Positions 14,819 through 22,908 of a DNA stretch of 26,248 nt are shown here, piece by piece. The stretch lies in contig CAZLFV010000031.1 in assembly GCA_964558915.1 (NCBI GenBank), forward strand, positions 1 to 26,248, in the 5' to 3' direction. The position numbers and the translations under genes were made by a program. Within the stretch, counting starts at the first letter, position 1; every line of letters starts with the position of its first letter. The DNA comes from CAZKEW01 sp964558915. Its GTDB lineage: Bacteria > Acidobacteriota > Aminicenantia > Aminicenantales > UBA8522. The notes under the pieces were generated by a model, which was not told the origin of the DNA, made no database searches, and worked only from the letters and a program-made list of their open reading frames with translations.

Positions 14819-14859
14819 GAACCATACAAACGGAGGCGCTTACTTAACAGGCGGGAAAG

Positions 14860-14888
14860 TTGACAATTCGCGCGAGATTTAGTATTTT
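14860..14888 (+). promoter_or_regulatory. Promoter of the rplM operon
   Basis: TTGACA (14860-14865), a 17-nt spacer and TATTTT (14883-14888) lie about 44 nt before the rplM ATG. The inverted-repeat element upstream would lie outside the transcript from this promoter. The rest of the stretch between 14819 and 14931 holds no other feature I can support. Confidence 0.75.
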
Positions 14889-14931
14889 ATGCCATCATTT
14901 AATCTGAATCCTGATTCTGAGGAAGAGAGTG

Positions 14932-15360
14932 ATGAAAACATTTGTCCCTAAAAAGGACGAGATCAAGAAGAAATGGTGGCTGGTGAATGCCGAAGGAAAA
15001 GTCCTGGGACGACTGGCCACGGAGGTCGCCACGCTGCTCCGCGGCAAGAACAAGCCGCAGTTCGTGGATTTTTATGATAGCGGCGACTTTGTCATTGTGA
15101 TTAATGCGGAGAAAATCGCTGTCACCGGAAAAAAGCCGGAGGACAAAGTTTATTATTCTCATTCGGGATATCCGGGCGGGCTGAAAACCGAAACTCTTAA
15201 GGACCTCCTCAAAGATCAACCTGAAGAGGTGATCCGCCGGGCCGTCTGGGGCATGATCCCCAAGAACAAGCTTGGCCGCGCTGTCTTTAAGAAGCTGAAG
15301 GTCTACCGTGGGCCGCGCCATGCTCATGAGGCTCAGATGCCACAGGAATATCGGTTTTAG
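14932..15360 (+). CDS. rplM: 50S ribosomal protein L13
   Basis: The 142-residue product has the full L13 pattern: KKKWWLVNAEGKVLGRLATEVATLLRGKNKP, then GDFVIVINAEKIAVTGKK, YYSHSGYPGGLK and the VWGMIPKNKLGRAVFKKLKVYRGPRHAHEAQMP signature near the end. I use ATG 14932, with GAGGA about 8 nt upstream. The GTG one codon earlier is less likely. It is the first gene of the translation operon and is followed after 8 nt by rpsI. Confidence 0.97.
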   Translation: MKTFVPKKDEIKKKWWLVNAEGKVLGRLATEVATLLRGKNKPQFVDFYDSGDFVIVINAEKIAVTGKKPEDKVYYSHSGYPGGLKTETLKDLLKDQPEEVIRRAVWGMIPKNKLGRAVFKKLKVYRGPRHAHEAQMPQEYRF

Positions 15361-15368
15361 GAGGACTC

Positions 15369-15773
15369 TTGAGTTTAATTCAGTACTATGGAACAGGAAA
15401 AAGAAAAACATCGGTCGCCCGAGTTTTTCTGCGGTCGGGAAAAGGGGATGTGACCTTAATCGTGGACAAAAAACCCCGGCCTTTTGCGGATTATTTTCAC
15501 CTGGATTCGCATAAATATTTCATTCGGCAACCCCTTCTTCTGACAGACACCGAGAACAAGTTCGACATTTTTATGCGTGTCAGCGGCGGCGGGCTTAGAG
15601 GCCAGGCCGAGGCTATCCGCCTGGGGATCAGCCGCGCTTTGGTTGAGTTTAATAGGGAGCTGAAGCCGGCCTTGAAAGATGCCGGTTTTCTCACCAGAGA
15701 TTCCCGGATCAAGGAAAGAAAGAAGTACGGGCTGTTGGGTGCGAGAAAAGCGCCGCAGTATCACAAGAGATAA
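15369..15773 (+). CDS. rpsI: 30S ribosomal protein S9
   Basis: The 134-residue product has the S9 signature: QYYGTGKRKTSVARVFLRSG, GGGLRGQAEAIRLGISRAL and the C-terminal RKKYGLLGARKAPQYHKR that reaches the ribosomal P site. The start codon is TTG at 15369, fixed by AGGAGG at 15359-15364, which overlaps the rplM stop region. It is translationally close to rplM, as in many bacteria. Confidence 0.97.
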   Translation: MSLIQYYGTGKRKTSVARVFLRSGKGDVTLIVDKKPRPFADYFHLDSHKYFIRQPLLLTDTENKFDIFMRVSGGGLRGQAEAIRLGISRALVEFNRELKPALKDAGFLTRDSRIKERKKYGLLGARKAPQYHKR

Positions 15774-15785
15774 GGAGAACAGACG

Positions 15786-16574
15786 TTGGTATCGGTGACG
15801 ATGAAAGAACTGTTGGAGGCGGGCGTCCATTTTGGCCACCAGACCAAAAGGTGGAACCCCAAGATGAAGGAGTATATTTTCGGCCAGAGAAACGGCATCT
15901 ACATCATCGACCTGCAGAAGACCATCAAGATATTCAAGGAGGCTCTTCAGTTCACCAAGAGCATTGCCGAGTCGGATAGGGATGTCCTTTTTGTGGGCAC
16001 AAAGAAACAGGCCCAGGATATTACCCGGGAAACGGCCGGCCGGTGCGAATGCAGTTATGTCAACCAGCGCTGGCTGGGCGGGCTGCTGACGAATTTTTCC
16101 GTGGTCAGGGGGAGCGTGGAAAAACTGGTTGAGCTCGATGAGATGAAAGAAGACGGCCGCTGGGACCTCCTTTCAAAAAAAGACCAGTCCAAGATGGAGA
16201 AGATGCACAAGAAGCTGTCCAAAACGCTGGGCGGCATCAAGAAGATGGTGAGCCTGCCGGGCGCCCTGTTCGTGATTGACTCGGCCAAGGAGGAAATCGC
16301 CATCACCGAAGCCCAAAAGCTGGGGATTCCAATCGTCGCCGTCGTGGACACAAACGGGAATCCTGAGAATATCGATTATCCCATCCCTGGGAATGATGAC
16401 GCCGTCAGGGCGATTGAATTGTTCACTTCTAAGATTGCCGAGGCAGTCGTTGAGGGAAAGAAAAGCCGGCTGGAGAAGGAGCTCGAAGGAGCGAAGAAGG
16501 AAGAGGCCAAAACAGAGGAGGTTGGTCCTGGAGACGAGGTCAGCGGCACGGGCCAGGCTAGAAAGAAGGCCTGA
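15786..16574 (+). CDS. rpsB: 30S ribosomal protein S2
   Basis: The 262-residue product matches S2: MKELLEAGVHFGHQTKRWNPKMKEYIFGQRNGIYIIDLQKT, FVGTKKQAQD, NQRWLGGLLTNF, LFVIDSAKEEIAITEAQKLGIPIVAVVDTNGNP and YPIPGNDDAVRAI. A lysine/glutamate-rich tail of about 35 residues follows, a common variable region. The start is probably TTG at 15786 (MVSVTMKELL), with AAGGAG at 15772-15777. A GTG three codons later is an alternative, but its spacing from the ribosome binding site is poorer. Confidence 0.97.
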   Translation: MVSVTMKELLEAGVHFGHQTKRWNPKMKEYIFGQRNGIYIIDLQKTIKIFKEALQFTKSIAESDRDVLFVGTKKQAQDITRETAGRCECSYVNQRWLGGLLTNFSVVRGSVEKLVELDEMKEDGRWDLLSKKDQSKMEKMHKKLSKTLGGIKKMVSLPGALFVIDSAKEEIAITEAQKLGIPIVAVVDTNGNPENIDYPIPGNDDAVRAIELFTSKIAEAVVEGKKSRLEKELEGAKKEEAKTEEVGPGDEVSGTGQARKKA

Positions 16575-16588
16575 TCAAGGAGAGACGG

Positions 16589-17185
16589 ATGGAAATTTCA
16601 GCGGAAAAGGTCAAGGAGCTCCGGCAGAGAACGGGGATCGGAGTCATGGAGTGCAAGGAAGCGCTTCATGAGTGCGAAGGCGACATCGAAAAAGCCATTG
16701 CCGCCCTGCGCAAGAAAGGATACGCCCGGGCCAAAGAAAAGATGAGCCGGGAAACCAGCCAGGGGCTCGTTCAATCCTATATCCACTTGGAGGGAAAGAT
16801 CGGCGTTCTAGTAGAAGTGAGCTGCGAGTCTGATTTTGTGGCCCGCAATGCGGAATTTAAGGAACTGGTAAAAAACATCGCCATGCAGATTGCCGCGGCC
16901 AGCCCCCGCTACGTTTCAGCAGATCAAATTCCCGCTCAGGAACTCGAAGCAGAGAAAGAGATCATCAGGGCCCAGCTGGCCGACACCAAGAAGCCGCCCC
17001 AGATTATCGAAAAAATTGTCGAAGGCAAGCTCAAAAAATACTACGAAGATATTTGCCTGCTGGACCAGCCCTATATTAAGGATGACAAGATGTCCGTCCA
17101 GCAGCTCATCGCCACGTTCATCGCCAAGTTCGGGGAAAACATCAGGGTTAAAAGGTTCGCCCGGTTTGAACTGGGCAAGGACTGA
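16589..17185 (+). CDS. tsf: Elongation factor Ts
   Basis: The 198-residue guanine-nucleotide exchange factor for EF-Tu is the short form of the family. The N-terminal UBA-like domain reads ISAEKVKELRQRTGIGVMECKEALHECEGDIEKAIAALRKKG. The EF-Tu contact motif is SDFVARN (about residues 80-86). The C-terminal segment VQQLIATFIAKFGENIRVKRFARFELG is typical. It lacks the longer dimerisation region found in the E. coli protein, which is common in several phyla. GGAGAG lies before the ATG, and rpsB ends 14 nt upstream. Confidence 0.97.
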   Translation: MEISAEKVKELRQRTGIGVMECKEALHECEGDIEKAIAALRKKGYARAKEKMSRETSQGLVQSYIHLEGKIGVLVEVSCESDFVARNAEFKELVKNIAMQIAAASPRYVSADQIPAQELEAEKEIIRAQLADTKKPPQIIEKIVEGKLKKYYEDICLLDQPYIKDDKMSVQQLIATFIAKFGENIRVKRFARFELGKD

Positions 17186-17195
17186 TAAATAAACG

Positions 17196-17915
17196 ATGGC
17201 TCGCCCCAAGCCGGCTTATAAGAGAATTCTTCTCAAGCTTTCGGGTGAGTCTCTCCTGGGAAAACTTCCCTACGGGATTGATTTCGAGAGAGCCCGGTCG
17301 ATCGCCCGGGAAATCAAAGAAGTCCACGACTTGGGAGTGCAGATCGCGATCATGATCGGCGGCGGAAACATTTTCCGCGGAACCCAGGGAACGGATGCCG
17401 GGATGGAACGGGCGGCCGCTGACCAGATGGGGCTCCTGGCCACGGTTATCAACGGCATAGCCCTTCAGGACGCCGTGGAAAAGCAAGGCGTGGCCAGCCG
17501 CCATGTTTCGGCCATTGAGATCAAGGCTGTCGCTGAGCCGTTTGTGCGGCGCCGAGTGATCAGGCATCTGGGGAAAAACAGAATTGTCATTTTCAGCGCC
17601 GGGATCGGGAGTCCCTATTTCACGACAGACACGGCAGCGGCGCTCCGTGCCCTGGAAATCAAGGCGCAGGTGATTATGAAGGCCACAAAGGTGGACGGGG
17701 TCTACAGCGCGGACCCGATGGTCGACAAAACGGCCAAAAAATTCACGACTATCAGTTACTTGGATGTCATCAGGAAGGGGCTGAAAGTCATGGATTCCAC
17801 AGCCATTTCGCTGTGCAAGGACAACAACCTGCCAATCATGGTCTTCAATCTGAACAAGAAAGGGAATATCAAACGAGCCGTCCTGGGTGATAAGGTCGGC
17901 ACTTTGGTCCATTGA
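17196..17915 (+). CDS. pyrH: Uridylate (UMP) kinase
   Basis: The 239-residue product is the bacterial hexameric UMP kinase of the amino-acid kinase fold, which makes UDP from UMP and ATP. Visible parts are YKRILLKLSGESLLGKLPYGID (phosphate-binding loop), VQIAIMIGGGNIFRG, ADQMGLLATVINGIALQDAV, FSAGIGSPYFTTDTAAALRA (UMP site), MKATKVDGVYSADP and SLCKDNNLPIMVFNL. It starts 10 nt after the tsf stop, and frr follows after 12 nt, the classic tsf-pyrH-frr order. Confidence 0.97.
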   Translation: MARPKPAYKRILLKLSGESLLGKLPYGIDFERARSIAREIKEVHDLGVQIAIMIGGGNIFRGTQGTDAGMERAAADQMGLLATVINGIALQDAVEKQGVASRHVSAIEIKAVAEPFVRRRVIRHLGKNRIVIFSAGIGSPYFTTDTAAALRALEIKAQVIMKATKVDGVYSADPMVDKTAKKFTTISYLDVIRKGLKVMDSTAISLCKDNNLPIMVFNLNKKGNIKRAVLGDKVGTLVH

Positions 17916-17927
17916 AAAGGGGCACAT

Positions 17928-18485
17928 ATGGTCAAAGATGTCTTGAGGGACCTCGACAAAAGGATGAAAGTGTCGAACGAGCATTTCCGCAAGGAATTGA
18001 GCAAGCTGAGGACCGGACGGGCCAATCTCAACCTTTTTGAGGATATCAAGGTCGAATACTATGGGACTCTCACTCCGGTCAATCAGCTGGCCACTTTGGG
18101 AGTCCCCGACCCGACTCTCATAACTGTCCAGCCCTGGGATCCCTCCCTCCTGGAGACAATCGACAAGGCCATCCGGGCTGCCGACCTCGGGCTCAATCCT
18201 ATCAACGATGGGAAGACATTAAAGGTTCCGATCCCGCCGCTGGATGAGGAAAGACGCAAGGACATGGCCAAGCGGATCAGAAAAATGCTCGAAGAGGAGA
18301 AGACGGCGCTGCGAAACATGCGCCGCGAGAGCAAAGAGGAAATCGAGCAGCTCGAGAAAGACAAAAAGATCACCGAGGATGACAAGTTCTCCGGCCTGGA
18401 GACACTTCAGGAGATCATGGACGATTACACGAAGAAGATCGAAGACGCCGCCCTGGCCAAGGAAAAGGAAATCCTCGAGCGCTAG
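17928..18485 (+). CDS. frr: Ribosome recycling factor
   Basis: The 185-residue product has the usual length and sequence: LDKRMKVSNEHFRKELSKLRTGRANLNLFEDIKVEYYGTLTPVNQLATL, then PDPTLITVQPWDPSLLETIDKAIRAADLGLNPINDGKTLKVPIPPLDEERRKDMAKRIRKMLEEEKTALRNMRRESKEEI. It splits post-termination ribosomes together with EF-G. It is the last gene of the operon. Its stop faces the stop of the minus-strand gene 21 nt away, with no clear terminator hairpin between them. Confidence 0.97.
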   Translation: MVKDVLRDLDKRMKVSNEHFRKELSKLRTGRANLNLFEDIKVEYYGTLTPVNQLATLGVPDPTLITVQPWDPSLLETIDKAIRAADLGLNPINDGKTLKVPIPPLDEERRKDMAKRIRKMLEEEKTALRNMRRESKEEIEQLEKDKKITEDDKFSGLETLQEIMDDYTKKIEDAALAKEKEILER

Positions 18486-18506
18486 ACAGACGCCCTTCTA
18501 AAGAAC

Positions 18507-19415
18507 TCAGCCCTTTCGTTTCAGCCAGTTTTCCGTCGTCCCGAACCTTGTCCTGATCGTAACGCCCCAGACAATGATGCTGAGGCAGAATGAGAAGAGG
18601 AACCCGAGAATAGGGATAAATTTAATCAGGCTGACGAGGACGAGTCCAATGATGACGGCGGCCAGGGGCGTGACTCGCTTACCCCCAAACGCCTTGCCGA
18701 GGCTCTCTCCGAAGAAATAGAACAGGACGACCTGGCCGAACACCTTGATGATAATCCCCACAGCGATCAGGAAGAGGAGGAAGGGAATGCCGATGAGAAT
18801 CAAAGAAAGCAGCGCGCTGACGATGACGAGGCCGGAAAAAAGAATCAAGGCGATGATTCCGGTCAGAACCACGGGCCAGAAGGCCGCCCTGATCTGGGAG
18901 GACGCCTGAGACAGCTGCCTCGGGAAGATGGCGGCGATAACCAGGGCAAGAAGTAGCCAGATGAAAAAACCGATGAGCTTGAGGATTAAGATAAACGGCA
19001 TGAGAGCGGGGAAGAATAGGCCGCCTTTAAAGAGCTTAGAGAAAGCCTCCGATGATTTAAAATAGACTGTATCTCTTTGGATAACGCATCCCGGCTCCTT
19101 GTTGAGCACTCCTCCCAGGGAGACGACATCGCCTTTGACCACGGCCGTGGGGCGCAGGGTTATGGTCGAACCGATTCCGACTACGGAATCGCCCACTTCG
19201 CCACTGACTGTAATGGTCCCGCCGAAGGCGACCACATTTTGTCTGACTCTTCCCTCGATAGTGATATTCCCGCCGAACGAAATGACATTGTCCTGAACTT
19301 CTTCCTTGGCGACAAAGATATCTTCTTTGAAGGAGACGTTCTGGAGGCCATGAAGGGGGAGGGATGCCCCTATGAGAACGAATGCGCCTAATGCCAGGGC
19401 GAACGCATTTTTCAT
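18507..19415 (-). CDS. Exported beta-helix (bactofilin-like) membrane protein
   Basis: The 302-residue product has a signal peptide (residues 1-24). A short right-handed repeat region (about 40-105) has units such as VISFGGNITIEGRV, VVAFGGTITVSGEV and VVGIGSTITL, the pattern of polymer-forming/bactofilin-like beta helices. Four or five transmembrane helices follow (about 135-290), including LILKLIGFFIWLLLALVIAAIF and LAAVIIGLVLVSLIKFIPILGFLFSF. Its start overlaps the anti-sigma stop (ATGA), so it is translationally coupled to the sigma/anti-sigma pair. It may be a target or effector of that regulon. The function is unknown. Confidence 0.82.
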   Translation of the reverse strand: MKNAFALALGAFVLIGASLPLHGLQNVSFKEDIFVAKEEVQDNVISFGGNITIEGRVRQNVVAFGGTITVSGEVGDSVVGIGSTITLRPTAVVKGDVVSLGGVLNKEPGCVIQRDTVYFKSSEAFSKLFKGGLFFPALMPFILILKLIGFFIWLLLALVIAAIFPRQLSQASSQIRAAFWPVVLTGIIALILFSGLVIVSALLSLILIGIPFLLFLIAVGIIIKVFGQVVLFYFFGESLGKAFGGKRVTPLAAVIIGLVLVSLIKFIPILGFLFSFCLSIIVWGVTIRTRFGTTENWLKRKG

Positions 19416-19990
19416 GTTTTTTCTCCCATCATAAGTTTCTTGCTGAGGAAGTAGAAGAGAATGATAAAGACAACCAGGGTGAAAATCATCAGGAAGGCTT
19501 GGCCGCCGGGGCCGAGCAGAGACGTCAGAACGGAGAGGCCCCTAAAGATAGGCTGCGTGAACGAAATGAGAACCTTTCCCGTAAGTGAGAGGAGAGTCAA
19601 TAGCTTCGCCCCAAGGACAAGGGCATTCTTGGCGTATCCCCAAAATGAATGATTGAGACGGGCCAATAGAGTCAGTAAGTTTTCTTCTCCGGAGATGACG
19701 GCGACGAGGATAAGGAACATCAGGGATGACAGGCCGGCCACAGTGGCGACCAGCCAAACCGGGAGGCGCCGCCTGGCTGGGATGATTGCGGCCATAACCC
19801 GCTCTGTGAAATCTGCAGGCATTTCCAGGTCCGGCAGTCTTGACGCCGCCTCCGACAGCAGCCTTCTTTCGGCCAGGGCTTCGCGACATTTCTGGCAAGA
19901 GTCGAGGTGGCCTTCGATGTTTTCCATTTCAGCAGGGGAAAGCTCCCCCTCGAGATAGCCATAAAGATCCGCAATCTTCAGACAACTCAT
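19412..19990 (-). CDS. Anti-sigma factor with zinc-finger (ZAS/zf-HC2) domain
   Basis: The 192-residue product has an N-terminal zinc anti-sigma motif: Cys3, then His28-xxx-Cys32-xx-Cys35 in GHLDSCQKC. A first transmembrane helix (about 76-100, VWLVATVAGLSSLMFLILVAVI) follows, then hydrophobic segments and a last membrane helix near the C-terminus (AFLMIFTLVVFIILFYFL). It should hold the ECF sigma factor encoded directly upstream at the membrane. Its ATG overlaps the sigma stop codon (ATGA), and its own stop overlaps the next gene the same way. Confidence 0.9.
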   Translation of the reverse strand: MSCLKIADLYGYLEGELSPAEMENIEGHLDSCQKCREALAERRLLSEAASRLPDLEMPADFTERVMAAIIPARRRLPVWLVATVAGLSSLMFLILVAVISGEENLLTLLARLNHSFWGYAKNALVLGAKLLTLLSLTGKVLISFTQPIFRGLSVLTSLLGPGGQAFLMIFTLVVFIILFYFLSKKLMMGEKT

Positions 19991-20565
19991 GGCTCCGCCT
20001 CCAGCAGCCGTCGGATCATTTCCTTGGCCTGATAGACGCGGTTTTTGATAGTGCCGACTGGGAGGTTCTTGATCTCGGCGATCTCCTCGTAGCTGAGCCC
20101 GTTCACATGCCGCCAGACAAAAAGCTCGCGCAGGGCGGTTGGGATCTGGTCCAAGGTCTGTTCAATCCTTTTCCCGAGCTCGGCCAGCTCCATTTTTCGG
20201 ACGACAGAAGGCTTTTCATCAGGGATGTCCAGAGTCAGCCCGGCGCCGTCGTCGGCCAGGGGCTCGCTGATGGAGACGGTTGGTATTTTCTTCTTGCGCC
20301 AGTGGTCGATCACCAGGTTTGAAGCGATTTTGAACAGCCAAGTGCTGAACTTGTACTGGGGCTCGAAGGAACGAAGCGAGGCGTAGGCCTTGATAAAGAC
20401 CTCTTGAGTGAAATCCAGCGCCAACTCCCGCTCTCTGACCATGCGGCCGATATAATTCAAGAGCGGCTGCTGATAATTCCGGACGATCATTTCAAAAGCC
20501 TTCTTATTTCCTCGAAGAGTCCGTTTGACGAGAGTCTTGTCTTTCTCTTCATTCATAGAGGACAT
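19987..20565 (-). CDS. ECF-type RNA polymerase sigma factor
   Basis: The 192-residue product has sigma region 2 (about residues 20-90: FEMIVRNYQQPLLNYIGRMV, DFTQEVFIKAYASLRSFEPQYKFSTWLFKIASNLVIDHWRK) and region 4 (about 135-188: LPTALRELFVWRHVNGLSYEEIAEIKNLPVGTIKNRVYQAKEMIRRLL), joined by a linker. There is no region 1 or 3, which defines the ECF group. The anti-sigma gene follows in overlap. Its own start region forms a perfect hairpin (20558-20574) that would hide the ribosome binding site and the ATG. lolA ends 50 nt upstream on the same strand. Confidence 0.95.
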   Translation of the reverse strand: MSSMNEEKDKTLVKRTLRGNKKAFEMIVRNYQQPLLNYIGRMVRERELALDFTQEVFIKAYASLRSFEPQYKFSTWLFKIASNLVIDHWRKKKIPTVSISEPLADDGAGLTLDIPDEKPSVVRKMELAELGKRIEQTLDQIPTALRELFVWRHVNGLSYEEIAEIKNLPVGTIKNRVYQAKEMIRRLLEAEP

Positions 20566-20574
20566 CCTGTCCTC
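20558..20574 (-). promoter_or_regulatory. Hairpin covering the sigma factor's Shine-Dalgarno and start codon
   Basis: On the minus strand GAGGACA (20574-20568) and TGTCCTC (20564-20558) form a perfect 7-bp stem with the 3-nt loop GGA. The GAGG in the 5' arm is the likely ribosome binding site, and the ATG (20565-20563) spans the loop and the 3' arm. Such a structure would repress initiation until opened. Confidence 0.55.
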
Positions 20575-20615
20575 AAGGATTTATACGAAGCGGCGGACAA
20601 ATGGTTTATCTTTTT

Positions 20616-21257
20616 TTAGAACGGAGGCAAATCGTCAATGACCTCGCAGTCCGGCGGAACATCCAGCTCAAATATCTTGGCTCCGAGGCGGGGGTTGGCC
20701 TTGACCCGACGGAAATGGAATTCCCGCTTGTTGTCCGCCCGGTCGAAAAAAACAGCTTTCTCGATCAGCCATGTTTTCTCATCGATTTCAAGGAGAATGG
20801 AGGAGAATTCGCCCTCCTGCTTCGGAGTCAGCTTGAGCTGGACCGGGGACTTTTTTTCTGAGGGGAACAAGGCGGACTCGATGAAGTAATTATCCTCGAG
20901 CTTTCGCTTGCCCGTGAGAAGGGCAAAGACTTCCGCATCTTTTTCCTCGGAGGACAGGATATGACGGAAAAGCTGGTTGTCCTCGGCAAAATAAGCCAGA
21001 GAGACGCCGCCCTTATAGATATAAATATTTCGCTCCGGATCCTGATATTCCCAGCGCATGAGGTCCGGCTTCTTGAAGTAAAACTTTCCTTTCTCGCTGA
21101 GCGGCGTCGCGATAGAGGCCGAGTATTCTACTTGTTCGAAATCGGCTTGAAGGGATTGCAGGGAGGAGAGTCGTCTTTCAAGGTTTTTGACTGCGTCTTC
21201 GACCGAAAAAGAGATGAAGAGCAAGCCCGAGAGGAGGATTCCGGCCGCTCGTTTCAT
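20616..21257 (-). CDS. lolA: Outer-membrane lipoprotein carrier LolA family protein
   Basis: The product is 213 residues from ATG 21257, chosen because it begins a proper signal peptide (MKRAAGILLSGLLFISFS). The longer frame adds 16 non-signal residues and overlaps the -10-like box. The LolA pattern is clear: LERRLSSLQSLQADFEQVEYSASIATPLSEKGKFYFKKPDLMRWEYQDPERNIYIYKGGVSLAYFAEDNQLF, then the CEVIDDLPPF tail after NPRLGAKIFELDVPP. It carries lipoproteins through the periplasm to the outer membrane, so its presence indicates a diderm cell. There is no Shine-Dalgarno sequence, and TATAAT lies 9 nt before the ATG. Confidence 0.88.
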   Translation of the reverse strand: MKRAAGILLSGLLFISFSVEDAVKNLERRLSSLQSLQADFEQVEYSASIATPLSEKGKFYFKKPDLMRWEYQDPERNIYIYKGGVSLAYFAEDNQLFRHILSSEEKDAEVFALLTGKRKLEDNYFIESALFPSEKKSPVQLKLTPKQEGEFSSILLEIDEKTWLIEKAVFFDRADNKREFHFRRVKANPRLGAKIFELDVPPDCEVIDDLPPF

Positions 21258-21266
21258 GCCACAGGC

Positions 21267-21272
21267 ATTATA
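21267..21272 (-). promoter_or_regulatory. -10 box of lolA, leaderless arrangement
   Basis: A perfect TATAAT (minus strand, 21272-21267) lies 9 nt before the lolA ATG, so the transcript would begin within about 3 nt of the start codon. No good -35 box is visible (TTCTTT at the right distance is weak). Confidence 0.5.
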
Positions 21273-21304
21273 TTCGAAGTCCGGCCAAAAAAGAATGGGG
21301 CACA

Positions 21305-21333
21305 TTTACTGGATGAATTGTTTTTGCTATATA
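21305..21333 (+). promoter_or_regulatory. Promoter of the symporter gene, leaderless arrangement
   Basis: TTTACT (21305-21310), a 17-nt spacer and TATATA (21328-21333) lie directly before the GTG at 21341. Transcription would start at or next to the GTG. There is no Shine-Dalgarno sequence. Confidence 0.55.
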
Positions 21334-21340
21334 TGGCTTC

Positions 21341-22768
21341 GTGAAAGCGGAATTCCTTCTCTTCCTCGGCGTCTATTTCGCCCTGATCGTCTTTATCGGC
21401 CTGCGGTTTTCCCGGCGGATGAAAAGCCTGGAAGATTTCTTCCTGGCCTCCCGTTCTCTGTCGGGCGTGTTCATCTTTGTCTCCTTGACCGCGTCCTGGT
21501 TTGGTGCGACATCCATTCTTGTGAGCACGGATGAGGCTCGGCGAGTAGGCCTGAGTGCTTTTTGGCTGGTGGGACTCCCGGCTGTGGCCACAGTGCTGAT
21601 TTTCGCCCTCTTCCTAGCGGGGCCGATCCGCCGGCTTGATATTTTGACGTTGCCCGACCTCGTGGAGCTCCGCTACGGCAAAACGGTCCGCCACCTGTCC
21701 TCCTTTTTGATCATCTGGTATATGATCGTCCTGGCCGCCTCGCAAATGGTGGCCCTGGGCAGTTTTTTCGGCCCTTTCTTGGGTCTTTCCTATTTTTGGA
21801 GCCTCGCCTTGGGAACAGCGGTCGTTCTCATTTATCTCCTCAGCGGCGGGCTTTTTTCTGTGGTGGCTACGGACATCGTCCAGTGCATCCTGCTTGCCGC
21901 CGGGATGACCGGGCTGATGATTTTTCTCTGGACCACTTCTCCGGTTGAAACCGTTCTTGAGGCTGTCCATGATACCGGGAAAGTAGGTTATTTCCAGTTT
22001 TTGTATGGGTTTAATAGCAATTTTCTGATTGCCCTCTCCTTCACCATGGCCTGGACGATCTCCCCCATCGGCTGGCAGAGGATTGGGGCCGCCAGGACAG
22101 TGGGGCAGGCCAGGTACGGCCTTTTCGGAGCGGCGGGAGCTTTTATCGTTCTTTACGGCCTGGTCGTCTTGATCGGCATTTTTTCGTTGCCCCTTTTCTC
22201 CGGACGCCAGCTTTCGCACCCCCTCATTTCGGAGTTCATTTCCTCTAAATTAGGAACTGTCTGGGGCGGGCTGTTGTTTATCGTTGTCGTCGCGGCGATC
22301 CTCTCGACCATGGATACCGCAATCAATACGGGAGCGCTGGGCTTGACCCGCGATGTCTATCTCCAGATTTTTTCTCCAGGAGCAGAGGCGAGTTCCTCCG
22401 CTGTCCGGGCTAGCCGCATCTCCACTGTGCTGGTCGCTTTCCTGGCTTTTGCCGTGGCCACGAGATTTCAAAGCATCCTCCAGACTATCGGGGTGGCCTC
22501 TGAAATCATGGCCGAAGGGCTTTTCATTCCGGGGATCGCCATGCTTTTTTTAAAAAAGAGGCGGCCTCTGGCGGGAGGACTCAGCTTGATGCTCGGAGGC
22601 GGCTTCGCTCTGGCTGGTTTTTTGGCGGAGATAAAGCTTCTTCCATTTTTCCTTCCCCCGTGGCCTTTTTCCCTTCCCTATGGCCTGGCTCTCGGGATGA
22701 TTGGATTTGCTGCAGGATTATTGATTGACCAGGCCCGCCTCTCCCGCAACCGTCATGCTTCCCGCTGA
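21341..22768 (+). CDS. Sodium:solute symporter family transporter
   Basis: The 475-residue integral membrane protein has about 12-13 transmembrane helices and the SSS (TC 2.A.21) pattern. Visible parts are FLGVYFALIVFIGLRFSRRMKSLEDFFLASRSLSG at the N-terminus, LTASWFGATSILVSTDEARRVG, LPDLVELRYGKTVR, LSGGLFSVVATDIVQ and VVAAILSTMDTAINTGALGLTRDVY, the sodium-site region in this family. The substrate cannot be told from sequence. The start codon is GTG. The gene is divergent from lolA, with an 83-nt gap between their starts carrying both putative promoters. Confidence 0.92.
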   Translation: MKAEFLLFLGVYFALIVFIGLRFSRRMKSLEDFFLASRSLSGVFIFVSLTASWFGATSILVSTDEARRVGLSAFWLVGLPAVATVLIFALFLAGPIRRLDILTLPDLVELRYGKTVRHLSSFLIIWYMIVLAASQMVALGSFFGPFLGLSYFWSLALGTAVVLIYLLSGGLFSVVATDIVQCILLAAGMTGLMIFLWTTSPVETVLEAVHDTGKVGYFQFLYGFNSNFLIALSFTMAWTISPIGWQRIGAARTVGQARYGLFGAAGAFIVLYGLVVLIGIFSLPLFSGRQLSHPLISEFISSKLGTVWGGLLFIVVVAAILSTMDTAINTGALGLTRDVYLQIFSPGAEASSSAVRASRISTVLVAFLAFAVATRFQSILQTIGVASEIMAEGLFIPGIAMLFLKKRRPLAGGLSLMLGGGFALAGFLAEIKLLPFFLPPWPFSLPYGLALGMIGFAAGLLIDQARLSRNRHASR

Positions 22769-22845
22769 GCCTTGCCTCTGCCTTCCGTGTAAGTGGCAAA
22801 ACATAATGGGAGGTGCGGGCAATAATTTGGCTGACATTTCATACT

Positions 22846-22866
22846 GGGGGATGGATGCCGTCCCCC
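22846..22866. other. Perfect 6-bp GC hairpin after the symporter gene
   Basis: GGGGGA (22846-22851) and TCCCCC (22861-22866) flank a 9-nt loop, 78 nt after the symporter stop. There is no T-run after it, so it is not a standard terminator. Confidence 0.4.
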
Positions 22867-22908
22867 CACGCTCCCCGTTTCCATGTTTTGTTTTGCCAAA
22901 AAATCATG

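Noticed and set aside
14498..14882. Four overlapping open frames on both strands through the GC-rich element
   Set aside because: They are rich in Gly, Arg, Pro and Ser, lack ribosome binding sites and coincide with the inverted repeats and hairpins. They are by-products of GC-rich structured DNA.
17148..17984. Long minus-strand open frame of 278 residues across pyrH
   Set aside because: It is the reverse strand of the well-supported tsf, pyrH and frr genes. Its length reflects codon bias and not coding.
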